A stretch of 64,000 nucleotides of DNA, from positions 8,835,012 through 8,899,011 of the forward strand of contig CM035808.1 in assembly GCA_020466095.1 (NCBI GenBank), read 5' to 3'. The notes beneath the pieces were generated by a model. It saw nothing but the letters and a program-made list of their open reading frames with translations, was not told the DNA's origin and did not search any database. The position numbers and the translations under genes were made by a program. The DNA comes from Chlorops oryzae. Lineage: Eukaryota; Arthropoda; Insecta; Diptera; Chloropidae. Positions 24,341 through 35,895 of the stretch are shown here, piece by piece; position 1 is the stretch's first letter, and every line of letters starts with the position of its first letter.

Positions 24341-25395
24341 TCATTTTATTATTCAACGTAATCCCCTTTTAACTCTATACACCTGGTCCAACGTTTTTCT
24401 AACAACTCGATGCCTTTCAAATAATACTCTTGCCCAAGGTCCTCAAAATAGGCATTAGTTTCGATCTCAACCTCCTCATTAGAGGCAAATCTTTTGCCTG
24501 CGAGCCATCTTTTCAAGTTTGGAAACAAATAATAATCGCAGGGGGCCAGATCTGGCGAATAAGGTGGATGCGGAAGTAGTTCGAAGTGTAACTCGGCCAA
24601 TTTCGACATCGTTTTGATTGACTTGTGAGCTGGTGCGTTGTCCTGATGGAACAAGACTTTCTTCTTCGCTAAATGCGGCCGTTTTTCCACAATTTCCTGA
24701 TTAGTCGATCCAGAAGTTGGACATAATATTCGCTGGTAATTGTTTTTCCTTTTTGTAGGTAGTCGATAAATATTATACCATGTGAAACCCAAAAAACGGT
24801 GGCCATGACCTTTCCAGCGGTGTGTTGTGTCTTTGGTCACTTCGGAGCACTTTCCCCAGGCGCAACCCATTGCTTTGATTGTTGCTGTGTCTCTGGTGTG
24901 AAGTGATGCACCCAGGTTTCATCAATAGTGATATATCGACGCAAGAATTCACTTTTATTGCGCTTCAACATGTCCAAACACTCCTTTGATTTGATGACTC
25001 GATCACGTTTTTGGTCGATTGTTAACGAGCGCGGCACCCAACGTGCACAGAGCTTTCTCATACCAAATCATTGTGTATTATATGGAAAACCGTATTGTGT
25101 GATATGTTTAGGATCTCAGCTATCTCACGGAGCTTCAGTTTGCGGTCTTTCAATATGAAGTCGTGTATTTTTTCGATATTTTCTTCAGTACTGGCGTCTT
25201 TTGGGCGTCCACTGCGTTGAGCATCACTCGTGCTTGTACGACCACGTTTGAATTCAGCGAACCAATTTAAACAGTTGCATTTGACGGAGCAGACTTTCCC
25301 AAAGTTGTATTCAACTCTAGAATCACTTCTTTTGCGTTTAAGCCCTTCAAATGGAAATACTTTATCACTGCTCGAATTTCAACTTTTTCCATTTT
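24341..25395 (-). pseudogene. Second mariner (DD34D), minus strand, frameshifted
   Basis: Reading leftward from an ATG near 25390: EKVEIRAVIKYFHLKGLN, NWFAEFKRGRTSTS, MRKLCARWVPRSLT, ITIDETWVHHFTPE, FHQDNAPAHKS and YSPDLAPCDYYLF. The second and third catalytic Asp are separated by 34 residues, the mariner DD34D signature. At least three frame changes break it. The stop is at 24349 and the 3' terminus lies in the gap. It differs from the mariner on the left, so the two are separate insertions. Confidence 0.85.
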
Positions 25396-25559
25396 CGCAT
25401 ACTATCGAAAGCTGTACAAATCAAACGTCTGTAACGCTTAAACTAAACATGTGATTTGGTTCAAATTTTGACACTTGACTTCTTAGAGATGAGACTTTCA
25501 AATTAGAGGCTTGAATTTATAGTGGAGGCGATATATACTACGATTCTAAGAACTTATCG

Positions 25560-26732
25560 AACTGCCTAGTAAAGTGGTAAAATAATTTCAATGCAATAGA
25601 ACAAAAAGTAAAACTTTGTCCGTGCCTTTAGGCGGCTTTTAGGATGATTTTAACTGGGGAATACTGAATATTATCGACTAACCTCAATTAGGTCTTTCTG
25701 CGCTTCAAATTTTGGATGCAGATATCAAATTGTAATTAAATTTACTATTAAATGTGCCATTTTGCATTGGAGCAAGTTATTTTTTCTTTTTAGTATAAAG
25801 TGATTATTAATCACAGGGCTGAATATATCGAATATAACCGCCAAAGAGACGTAAGCGACATGGTTACGGTTTTTTTTTAATTCATAACTCCATAGATGAA
25901 AAATTGACTGTTATGGTTACACCAAAAATAATTTCTCCGATTTTTGCGTTGGATTGAAAAATTTCGAGCATACTCAAAGGGTGATTTTGAGTTTTTTCGT
26001 CTGATTTTTTGGTGAAACTTGTTCAGGTTTGAAGTGGCAAAACGGTATTAAGGAGCGCCCAGATGCAGTTCGTGTAGTTAAAGAAATTATTAAGTAATAA
26101 TTTTTCTATATTTTAATGAAAACATTTTCAAAATATTCTTATTTGCTTTGCGAGTATGGACCATAAAAGTTAAAAAAAAAGAGAAAAAAAAAATCGTAAA
26201 ATTTTTGTAATTTTTTCCTACTAGACGAAGTTTTTTCGGGTCAGTTTGTACTTAAACTATTTTTAATGAGTCCAGAGTTAAAAATTCGTCATAGGTAGGA
26301 AATTAAAATATTGAATGTGTTATAAGATATAGGCATAAGAAATGCGCAACTTAATTTTCGGCCCCACTTTGTGAGAATATTAATAAATCTTTCAAATAAT
26401 TGATTTAATTTTGAGCAATTAACTTGATTAATACTTGAACGCTCCCTAAGAGTCCCAAATCTGTTTGTTAATTTTTTTTTTCATAAGAAATGTTGGAAAC
26501 ATGAATATACTAGCTATGCCTTAAAGAAATTTTTTGAAATGCCGAGTAAAAATATATTCAAACCGTGTATGGAGGGGTTATAACCCCCAAATCCTGGTTC
26601 CCCTTTGCACACAGGCCTGGATGGAACGCAATGAATTATTGAAAGTTTAAATCGGATAAAAATTGCCATTTTGCGGTGAATTATCACGAATTCCATGTAA
26701 ACATTTTCCTGTTTATTTTGATTGGGTAAATT
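25560..26732. other. Intergenic with a diverged dispersed repeat
   Basis: No coding frame. About 26150-26390 matches 57080-57300 imperfectly, sharing TTTTTTCGGGTCAGTT, AAATTAAAATATTGAA-like and GGAAACTTAATTCTCGGC-like words, so an old repeat is present in both places. Confidence 0.45.
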
Positions 26733-27974
26733 ATGGATGATCATTTTGAGCTTGCTATCGATGAAAAATACGACCGACTTTGTGGAGAAATACTTCTAAC
26801 GACAAAGGGAAACATCACGTTACATTGTTCCATGTGTGAACTTGTATATAAAAGTATCGAATCCTTTATAGGACACCTTTACAGCCAACATTTAGATATA
26901 TTGGAAAGAAAAGATATTGACTCTGACCCATATGAGAGCCCGGCCGAAGAAAATACAGCTTACGAGCTTAGTTATAAAATTGAAACATTGAGTGATGAAG
27001 ACGTTACTCAAAATTCGTGCGAGGAGAATGTCCAAAAAAGATGTTCTAATGTTCTCGAAGAAGCTTCATTGCCAATTGGTTTCCTGAGTAAAAATTGCGA
27101 GAGTAAAAGAGACTGCCAAGAAGAAAATAATGCAAAGAAAAAAAATCCAGAAGAATTGGTATGAATTAAAATTAAAATATAAATAATAATTTTTATTTTA
27201 TATTAAACGAATTCCCCTTTCAGCCCAAAGACGTTCGTCCATTGAGAACTTATACTGTACGTCCAACTACCAGCGAAGAAGAACGTAAATACAAGTGTCC
27301 ATTCTGTTACTCACGAGCATTTACGAGCATGGATAATATGCGTAAACATATGAAACGTCACACGGATATTAAAAAATACGAATGTCCCAAATGCAATAAT
27401 AAATTCTTCACCGAAAGCGAGCTCAGATATCACATGAAACTCCATCTGAATGTACGCAATTACCTATGCAGTGATTGCGGCAAATCGTACAAGACGAATT
27501 CAGAATTTAAGCTTCATATAAAACGCCACAATAACCAAAGGGATTTTAAGTGCCAGGATTGCGGGAAAGCATATTTTAATACTTTTCAACTAAGAAGGCA
27601 TTCCATAGTGCATACGGGGGAGCGACCATTTAAGTGTGACTTGTGTGAGAAGACTTTCCTTCGCGCCCGAACCCTTGCTACACATATGAAAATACATGAA
27701 AACAAACGATCCTACGATATGTAATATATGCGGTGCGAAATTCAACACAGAATCGGCACTCTTCTCTCATAGGACATGCGTGCACATAAAACGACAAGAA
27801 GATCAAAGAGAATTTAAATGTGAAATTTGTGGAAAAGCATTTTATAGTTTGTTTAAACTTAAATGGCATTGCAAGATCCATAGCGGGGAAAAGTTCGCTT
27901 GTGATTTGTGTCCAAAAACTTTTCTAAGGGAACGATCTCTTTCAAAACATAGGAGAATACATGAAATCGAATGA
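26733..27974 (+). CDS. C2H2 zinc-finger protein, two exons, one frameshift
   Basis: Exon 1 is 26733-27158, intron 27159-27223 (65 bp), exon 2 27224-27974. An N-terminal CSMC...H...H motif (about residues 31-52) is followed by an acidic linker, then eight C2H2 fingers: five in one frame (CPFC, CPKC, CSDC, CQDC, CDLC) and three in the next (CNIC, CEIC, CDLC). The frame changes by one extra base near 27700-27710 (in GAAAACAAACG). Removing it gives a normal inter-finger linker and about 391 residues. A TGERPF linker is present. Likely a DNA-binding transcription factor. The paralogue at 30947 has the same layout and intron position, so this is a tandem duplicate. A one-base assembly error is more likely than a dead gene. 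Confidence 0.8.
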
Positions 27975-28069
27975 TCATAAGAATATAAAATTCAACAAAC
28001 TGACGAAGGCCCCGACAAGGACTCAAAGGGGCCTATCGGGCAGATGAGTTTAAGGGCTCCTACACTATC

Positions 28070-28298
28070 AGCCCGATTCTGAATATTCCCGGGTAACGAA
28101 TTCCCGGGGAATTGACTTTTCTCGACCGTAAAGTTCTTCTTTTTTTTAATATTTTGGGGATGCAATTTAATGGGGAATGGGTATTTGACCCATACCCTAA
28201 ATTTTCCTTACCTTATCTATTTAAAAAAGGAGAAATTTAGTATCGAGAAAAGTAAAATCCCCGGGAATTTGTTCCCCGGGAATATTCAGAATCGGGCT
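28070..28298. mobile_element. MITE, solo copy of the CCCGATTCTG family
   Basis: Ends AGCCCGATTCTGAATATTCC and GGAATATTCAGAATCGGGCT. The interior carries the TACCCATT-type core of the array copies in the opposite orientation. 229 bp. Confidence 0.85.
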
Positions 28299-28589
28299 GT
28301 ATGTACCTAGAAAATTAGTTTAAAGTAAAATAAAAGAGACAAATTTTTTATATTTCACATTATCTATGAACGCTATAATGCTGGAATTTTCAAGGGTCTC
28401 AAGAAGCTCCTAAACGTACATATAATTTCTAACGTATCTTCCGTGAAAAAAAAGTTATTTTCTGTTAAAACCATACAGAAAAATATTTCAAAAAATATTT
28501 ATAAGAAAATTGATTACTGAAGTAAGAAAATGTTAGTATGTACCTTTAAATATAATTTAAATTTCATATATCAATTACCGAAGACCTAC

Positions 28590-29395
28590 AAATATCACCT
28601 CCCTGGACGTTACTATACGCAGATGACGTTCTTCTTGCCTCAACCAAGAAAAACAACTTACAGCAACAAGTACAAGACTGGCATGATAGATTGTCTATGT
28701 TTGGACTACGTTTGAATGTCGGGAAAACGGAATACATGACAACAGACAATTGCGAAGCAGGGACCATCAAAATAAATAACACTGACTTACCAAGGACGGA
28801 AAAATTTAAATATCTTGGGTCGACACTTTCTGCTGACGGGACGATCACTCGCGAAGTTACTGAGAGAGTTAACGCCGCTTGGCTCAAGTGGCGTTCAACG
28901 ACTGGTGTTATGTGCGATAAAAAGATAAGCGACCGCTTAAAATCCAAAATTTACCGCACAGTCATCAGGCCAGTCGCTCTTTATAGTACCGAATCTCTAC
29001 CAGCAACGAAAGTATCAGAAAGAAAGGTTAGTGTTATGGAAACAAAGATGCTTCGCTGGATATCCGGACTCACTCGTCTTGATCATGTTCCAAACCTAGA
29101 CATCCTTAGACGCTATGGAGTTGCGCCAATTATTGGGAAAAAATGCGAGAAGCAAGGCTACGCTGGTATGGACACGTCCTGAGAGCAAATGAGGAGACTT
29201 TGGCAAAGAAAGGCTACGCACTGGAAATCCAAAGTTGCAGAAAAAGGGGGCGTCCGAAACAGCGCTGGATGGATACAATAAAATGGGACCTAGAGGCTGT
29301 AATGCTGCAACCGACAGAACAAAATGGAGGAACTGGTCGCGTTTTGCGGACCCCGAGATAGACCGGGATAGTTAAACACGCCAGAAGAAGAAGAA
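28590..29395 (+). pseudogene. RTE-type non-LTR retrotransposon fragment
   Basis: 5'-truncated reverse transcriptase beginning at the catalytic YADDVLLAS box, then GLRLNVGKTEYM, FKYLGSTLSADG, MLRWISGLTRLDH and, after a frame change near 29145, MREARLRWYGHVLRANEE and KRGRPKQRWMD. These are C-terminal RT signatures of RTE-like elements. It ends in a (GAA)n-like tail at about 29395. Upstream RT and endonuclease are missing. Confidence 0.8.
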
Positions 29396-29449
29396 TATCA
29401 CACTTTCGGGGACTTTTAATTTTAAAATGAAAATGTTTCTTGTTATTCA

Positions 29450-29562
29450 GGCATGCTCTAGAAATCGAATCCGAATAAAAAACAATTCGAAATCAATGTG
29501 ATTTCAATAGAAATTTCAGCTATTTCGAATTTCTCATGGGGATTCGATTTGTACAGCATGCC
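29450..29562. mobile_element. Short inverted-repeat element
   Basis: GGCATGCTCTAGAAATCGAA at the left and TTCGATTTGTACAGCATGCC at the right, 113 bp, non-coding. No clear target duplication. Confidence 0.5.
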
Positions 29563-29728
29563 CGATTATTTTTTATTCGGCAGATGCTCAAAAATTTGGT
29601 TGTACTTAAGATGTTTGAAAATTGAAACTCTTTAGTCACTCCAAAGGTGCTGATGAGTCACAGTCACGTCAACGGAGTGACGAAATATGGACACATCTAT
29701 CCAATCATGTATGCCTAATGCGGCTTAA

Positions 29729-30463
29729 GGGGACCTTCTGGTCTAGAATTTTTTGAAAATTTATTGTTTTTTTTTATATATATATTTCGGAAGAATAGAC
29801 TTTTAAGAATATGCTGGCAAAGTTTCGTGAAGATATTGACAATATTTGTTTTGCTACAGCCTTTTTAGAAGGTGGAGACAGCAGGCAGCGCGCTTGATCA
29901 AAGCAACTTTGAACGCGTTTATCTCAAAACTACTTTTTTTGACCTGGTGTGAATGAAAACAAAAAAAACCATCGAACCGATTTGTCTGGAATTTTTATAT
30001 ATTATTCATAACATCAATGGCTATGGCCCGAACTAGAATCGAATTTTTATTTCAAGAACTTCATATTTTTTCATCAAAAAAATGGTCAAAAAAAGGGGAG
30101 TTTTTGATGGTTGAAATAAAAAATTGCGCCATTTTGTCAATTTAAAAAAAAATTTTTTTTATTCTAGTTCCTGCCATAGCCGCATTCATTCTGATTAATA
30201 ACATATTTTTGTTTTTTTTTTCGATTACCAGAACTGCCAAAATCTTTCACACCACGGAGGTACTTTTTCAAAGAGGGTCCACTTCAACGCCATTTTTAAA
30301 ATACCAAAAAAAAAAAAAAAAATTACAACAACATTTTTTATTTTTTGTCAATAAAGAATATAATAAGCCTGCATACTTAGAAAATCGTTTTTTATTTGGC
30401 TTAATACCAAAAAAAAATCATGAAAATACCCTAAATTTTCGTGCTCTAGACCAGAAGGTCCCC
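29729..30463. mobile_element. TTAA-flanked non-autonomous element, copy A
   Basis: Ends GGGGACCTTCTGGTCTAGA and its complement, flanked on both sides by TTAA (29725-29728, 30464-30467). The interior has GAACGCGTTTATCTCAAAAC, also found in the copy at 62594. About 735 bp with no transposase. TTAA targets suggest piggyBac or Kolobok mobilisation; the G-rich ends fit Kolobok better. Confidence 0.75.
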
Positions 30464-30946
30464 TTAAGCTCAAATAATTTCAAATATTCATTGAAAAATA
30501 ATTTATAATTTATAAATCAATGTTTTTTTTTAAAGTTTTATGCAAAATACTTAATGAGGATTTATCAAAAAAAAAATCTTATTAAATTAATGTCTGCTTA
30601 GAAAAAAAAAAAAAAATCAATCTCAGATATTTCCTAAGAAATTTCGCCGGCTTGCATTCATTCCGATGGTAAGTCTACAAACGCGAAAAGAAAAAGTAAA
30701 TAATATAATAACGCTCAAACGAAATCAGCATCAGTATACATACATATCAAGTGTTTCAGTGTTTTGTTGTCTTTAAAATCTTGAATCCATCACTTTGTTT
30801 GCTTTCTTCACTAACAAGTATCTTATCAGTTAAGTTATTTGAACTGAATCCGTGCTGATGCTAAGCTTGTCAACTTTTTTCTCTCTCAGTATTTCTAGTG
30901 TGAAGCCTTATGAGTGCAATAAAATTTTAGTTCAGAAAATTTCGAC

Positions 30947-32599
30947 ATGAGTGAGGACTCCTTGTATTTGGATTGGAATGAAGAAGAGTATATTGAACGA
31001 TGCGGTGAAGTATTCCGTACGAACATGGATGAAATTATCATCCATTGTACAATGTGTGAGGAGAAGTTTCGCGGTTTCAACGACTTTTTAATTCACGTGA
31101 ATAATGAACATTTTTCATCTATTGAACTAATGGATGCGAATGAGACGATTGAGCAACAAAAAACGCAGCAGGAACATTTAGCATTGTCTCAGCACGAGCT
31201 TATAGATAAGACTGCAAATGGAGTTTTTGATATAAACTTCATTGACGATTGTTTAGCGAATATGGAACAAGAAATAATGGATGAATTCATTCAATTGTTA
31301 CCTGAGACACCGCAACTGACTGATACAGCTACTCAAACAGATCCAGAGGTGCCAACATGGATTGATGAGAATATTGAAACTATACTGGAGATACCGACAG
31401 CAAATGACGGGGTAAATAAATGAGTGTCTTTTAAGAAAGAGCATATTCGGTTGCACAAAATGAATCATTTAACATATTACTTCATTATCATGAATATATT
31501 AGATGTGTTCGTGAAATGCTGTCAGATCAATGGACATATTTAATATTTAATAGAAATCTCATAGAAATTACTTCATTATCTACTGTAAGGGTATAATTTA
31601 GATGGGGCTAATCGTGAAAATGCAGTCACCCAATAAATGGGACCATATTTAATGTTTAGATAGTATCCCTCATTGAAAGAAACCTTTTTTCATCTCTTCT
31701 GTAAGGGGTTATAATTTATTCATTAATTAAGAAAAACATATCGCACCCTGGCAACTAAAGTGACACAACTCAAAAATTTTTGAATTTTGAGTTATGATGT
31801 GGATCTTGTTCCTAAGTCACCTGTCTACCTACAGGAAAAATTCCATTCCGTTTTTCCTATTATAGAAGGTCGAAAAAAGCCGTAATGCCTTTCTTCTAGC
31901 TTTGATTGACACTGCGACGCATTGTGTTTTTTTGCGTTTTCTGAAAAATTAGAAATTTTGAGTTGTGTCTCTTTAGTTGCCGGGGTGCGATATATTTAAA
32001 TGAAGCATATTTGAAATTTTTCTTCAGCCTACAATTAATTCATAATTCATTTTCAATGGCAATTTCAGTCAACGATACAAGTACCTTCAATTGAGAAGTT
32101 CACAGAAGCTCGGCCAGTTCGAAAATGTAACTTCCAGAATTCGATAGAGCTACGTCCACATAAATGTCCAGTCTGCTTTTTAGGATTCCAGGACAAGAAC
32201 AACATGAAACATCATCTGAGACGTCACTCATCGAAACGAAATCATCAGTGTTCAGATTGTGAAAAGAAATTCTATACGGGATACGAACTAAAGATTCATA
32301 GTAAAATACACACGGATGAACGTCCGTTTGAATGCAGCAGTTGCAATAAAACCTTTCGAACAAAATCTCGTTTATTAATCCATGAAAAACGACACACGAA
32401 TCAACGAGATTTCCAATGTATAGAATGTGGCAAAGGATTCTTTGAGAAACGTGTTCTTCAGGAGCATATGGAAACACATATGTTAAGGCAATTCCCTTGC
32501 AGCCAATGCGATGCAGTTTTTCAAGTAAAAAAATCATTGAAACGACACGAAAAGACACATACGACGAGGAAACTTTTAACACGATTATGCGACGGTTAA
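30947..32599 (+). CDS. C2H2 zinc-finger protein, paralogue of the 26733 gene
   Basis: Exon 1 is 30947-31411, intron 31412-32068, exon 2 32069-32599; 331 residues, intact. The N-terminus has one CTMC...H...H motif (about residues 34-55), then an acidic region and five C2H2 fingers (CPVC, CSDC, CSSC, CIEC, CSQC). N-terminal residues around ERCGEVF...IHCTMCE match the RLCGEIL...LHCSMCE block of the other gene, and the intron falls at the same place in phase 0. Nuclear DNA-binding regulator by inference. The intron is enlarged by a MITE at 31741-31990. It converges with Rtc1, with 299 bp between the stops. Confidence 0.85.
31741..31990. mobile_element. MITE in the zinc-finger gene intron
   Basis: Ends TCGCACCCTGGCAACTAAAG and CTTTAGTTGCCGGGGTGCGA, with further inverted sequence inside, flanked by TA on both sides. 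250 bp. A partial relative with CTTTAGTTTCCAGGGTGC lies near 35720. Confidence 0.75.
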
Positions 32600-32898
32600 T
32601 AGTCAACGGAACTGCATTTATGCGTCAAAGATCACGTGAAAGTTTGAAATAACGCACAAACAGAAACATCACTGATTCGATGGCGCCGGACTCAAAATGG
32701 AGATACCCATGATAAAAGATTCGTGAAGATTGAACTGAAAAAGACTCTATTTACGTTGATTAAACCTGACGAATCTCTTAAGTGTTATTTAGCATTATAA
32801 AAATATAAAATAAAAAAATCGAATTTTCGTTTGTCCTATTTCAATTATTCCTATTTTAATTTTAATTTTAATTATAAATAAAACAAATTCTATATTGC

Positions 32899-34243
32899 TT
32901 ATATGACACGTTTGCTTATATTTGAATATCCGATGCCAACACAAGTCATTAGTACCTTTTGTGCGCCAGGTAGCGCGTCATCGTCTTCTTCGCTTTCAGG
33001 ATTTTCGAGCTTAAAGGTTACAGAAAAGAAATCCCTCAAGTGCTGTAAAAAATGAACTGTATACATTGAGAGTGGACCTGGAACGTATATGAAAGTGAGA
33101 TAATTTAGAAAGAATTTTGCGATGCCAATAACTTTACCAATAAGGAATTTCGAAACATTTTTCTGTCCCAGCGCCATAAATAACGATACGAGCCATTGAT
33201 AGGATGAATCACAGCAGCCACCCCGATAGATTTCATCAAGCAGTTTCATTGCAGCCTCTCGACCTAAATCCTCAGGAACAGATGGATCTTTACCCTTCAT
33301 AAGAAAAGATATAATTTTGAATAAATTTTGGATTTTTAGATTTTAAAAATATTTACCTCCTCTTTGGAATTCGAAATACAATCTGAACCGAAGACAATGC
33401 CATCCGTTGTCTCCGCAAGCATACATATTCCAAATCCCGGTGAATTGCCAGACATTTTTCCTCGATTTTGATCGGTGTAGATATAAACGTCCGGAATGAA
33501 TTTTAGCATCACACCTTTAGCACTTTCTACAGTGCGATTGGCCATTGCTGGCGAAACTTTGCATGCATAAACAGTTCCTGAACGATTCCACAACATGATA
33601 GAATGAATCCTCTCGCATAGGTCATAGGCAGGTGCTAAAAAAAAAATACTCACCTCTTATTCTTTTCACCATTCCCTGTTGCTGTAACTGAAGGGTCCGC
33701 AGCTTTTGACGAATCGGACAGCTAAAAAAGACTTCACCACCACCATTCGGGGCCACTCCTCTCCGAATGATCTTGATCTCTAAGCCTTCATTATCAACCA
33801 CAAAACGCAAGAGTATCGGCAGCGCAGCACCCTTTATATGATCCACCGACGGCGAGTCTTTACTATTCGTCACGCCACGCAGCGTTACAGAAAGCGGAAT
33901 TTTACAGAATGGAGCCAAAGCTATGATTGCGTCCAAAAAATAACCGATTCCTCGTTGTGTGCAGCAGTCGTGTTGGAATTTTTCCACCATACAATAGTCC
34001 AGGACTGAACGATAAAGCTGTGCCCGCTGGATTCAACTCAATCTTTGTTCCATTTGTAATTTTATCTAGAAGGCGCACTAGTCCGATTTCGTATTCCCTT
34101 AGTCCAGGCGCTTTTTCATCGTCTGACCGAATGCGTGCTATTTTCACGGGTTTGCCGCTTAAGCAGGATAGCACGAGGCGTTGCTTAAGGAAATTACTCC
34201 CATGATATATAAGGCAATTACCTTCTTGAGCAACAGGCGGCAT
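32899..34243 (-). CDS. Rtc1: RNA 3'-terminal phosphate cyclase-like protein (Rtc1/RCL1)
   Basis: Four exons, reading leftward: 34243-33654, 33577-33357, 33294-33138, 33077-32899; introns 76, 62 and 60 bp. About 381 residues, the usual RCL1 length. Family blocks seen: GSNFLKQRLVLSCLSGKPVK, LVRLLDKITNGT, FSPGLLYGG, HDCCTQRGIGYFL, VTLRGVTN, GGGEVFFSCP, SPAMANRTVESAKG, SPGFGICMLAETT, EDLGREAA, DEIYRGGC, GPLSMYTVHFL, VLMTCVGIGYSN. Known role: nucleolar 18S pre-rRNA processing with Bms1 and the U3 particle; the cyclase activity of RtcA is lost in this branch. One extra A in an A-run at about 33980 shifts the frame just after LLYGG, most likely a sequence error in an essential gene. Confidence 0.93.
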
Positions 34244-34423
34244 TTCTATAGCCGTTTTGTTTACAACAGCAATAACAACTGCACGTGTTGGTATTACAAA
34301 AAAAAAAAAAAGAATTGATAAAGCTAGACACAGACGATCCTACTTGTGTGAGTACTTAGAGTGCGATCAAACACATATAAAACATTGTTCGAAAACAACT
34401 CATTTGAATTACCTTGTTTAGAT

Positions 34424-34872
34424 TAGTGATGCCACGAATAGTGGATTTGGCCGAATCCCGAATACCGAATATTCGGTCAACCTCTCGGCCGAATAACGAA
34501 TATTCGGCACGTAGTAAAGACAGCTTGAGCCTTCTCGCGACTAGCTGGAGTCAAGGCAAAAGCTACCGCTGAAAAATTTGCCCACTGTTTATAATGTTTT
34601 CGAAGAAAATTTAGAAGAAGCTAGCGTACATTTAATATTTCTAAAGAATAAAAAGCAAATCTGCTGTATTTTTAGATCTCGTTAATTAAATTTTTTTTAC
34701 GTTATTGTGAGAAAAACTTAATTTGTTGTTACTGCTGATTTTTTTAATAAGTTATTTCTACTATTCGGTATTCGGCAGAATATTTTAACTATTCGGCCGA
34801 ATACCGAATACTGAAAAATGACGCCGAATAGGCCGAATACCGAATAGTGGCCGAATATTCGTGGCATCACTA
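34424..34872. mobile_element. hAT MITE with 8-bp target duplication
   Basis: Ends TAGTGATGCCACGAATA and complement. GTTTAGAT is duplicated exactly at 34416-34423 and 34873-34880. The interior is built of repeated ATTCGGCCGAATACCGAATA-type palindromes. 449 bp, no coding. Confidence 0.9.
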
Positions 34873-34880
34873 GTTTAGAT

Positions 34881-35895
34881 TAAGAGAGACACTGGAAGGA
34901 AACACATTAGATCGACGGAGACGAAAGACATTCCATATTAGTCCTTCTGATGTGTTTCGTTTCAGTGTCTCGCGTTTTGTACCCCTGTTTAAGCCGGAAC
35001 AATGGATGTGAAAGAAAGACAACCCCAGATTGCTGCAGATATATTCCAGTGCCGTAGCAATTCTGTTTTGCGTGGGGGAAAAATTATTTTTTCAATTTTA
35101 ACGTCTATTTTAATTAAAACCACATTACATGCACGCTTTCAATGCATGTTTTTTCGATTGTCATTTATTTTTTCTTCATTTTTAATTTTTTTCATGGGCA
35201 AAAACAAAAATGCGTGGGGGGGGGAAACCCCATCTTTCCCCTATGGTTGCTACGGCACTGATATATTCAACAAATAACTGTCTCTTTTCTTTCTAAGTCT
35301 GTCTGCATTTAATTAATTGGACGTTGTAAGCAAAGAAGAGAAGCAAAATAAAACCCGTATAATATGATTAATTTCCCCATCTGAGCCCGTACGGACAACT
35401 TGCACTTATGAGCAGCTCTGCCAGGACGAGGGGAAAATTTTGTGAGACGAAAGAAAAGGAAAATCTTTTTGCTTCTGAGATTCTCGAGAGTCAGCCACAC
35501 GAACAATGTTTCGAAAACATCACATTTGAATGCATCAGATAGAAAAAGAAGCACACATTGTTCAGGAAAATTTAACAAACAACCGTCTCTTTTCGTCGAA
35601 CGTCTTCCTTCACTTGATTGTTTCAAACGGCATCTGTCTACCTGCACGAAAAATTCTATTCCATTTTTTTTATTGTAAAATTTTGTTCCTGAAAAATGGC
35701 AAATTTTGTGTTGTGTCTCTTTAGTTTCCAGGGTGCCAGCTATAAGTTTGATCGTCTACATGCTGCAGTAGTTCAAGCACGCTCTCAAGCCCAAATACGA
35801 ACACAAAGGCAAGACTTCAATGAGTAAAAAGCGAAGATAGAAATTGCATTGCAAGCATTTTTCTTTGAATTGCGCAGTCGGCCAAGAAGTCAAGT
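34881..35895. other. Intergenic, dispersed repeat fragments
   Basis: No supported gene. The stretch 35510-35740 shares CGAAAACATC.CATTTGAATGCAT and AACAAACAACC.TCTCTTTTC words with 45560-45690, so an unclassified repeat lies in both. Its right end carries half of the TAGTTTCCAGGGTGC end seen in the 31741 MITE. Confidence 0.4.

Noticed and set aside
35002..35277. 91-codon frame starting MDVKERQPQIA
   Set aside because: Low-complexity Phe/Ile-rich content and no domain; lies in repeat-derived intergenic DNA.
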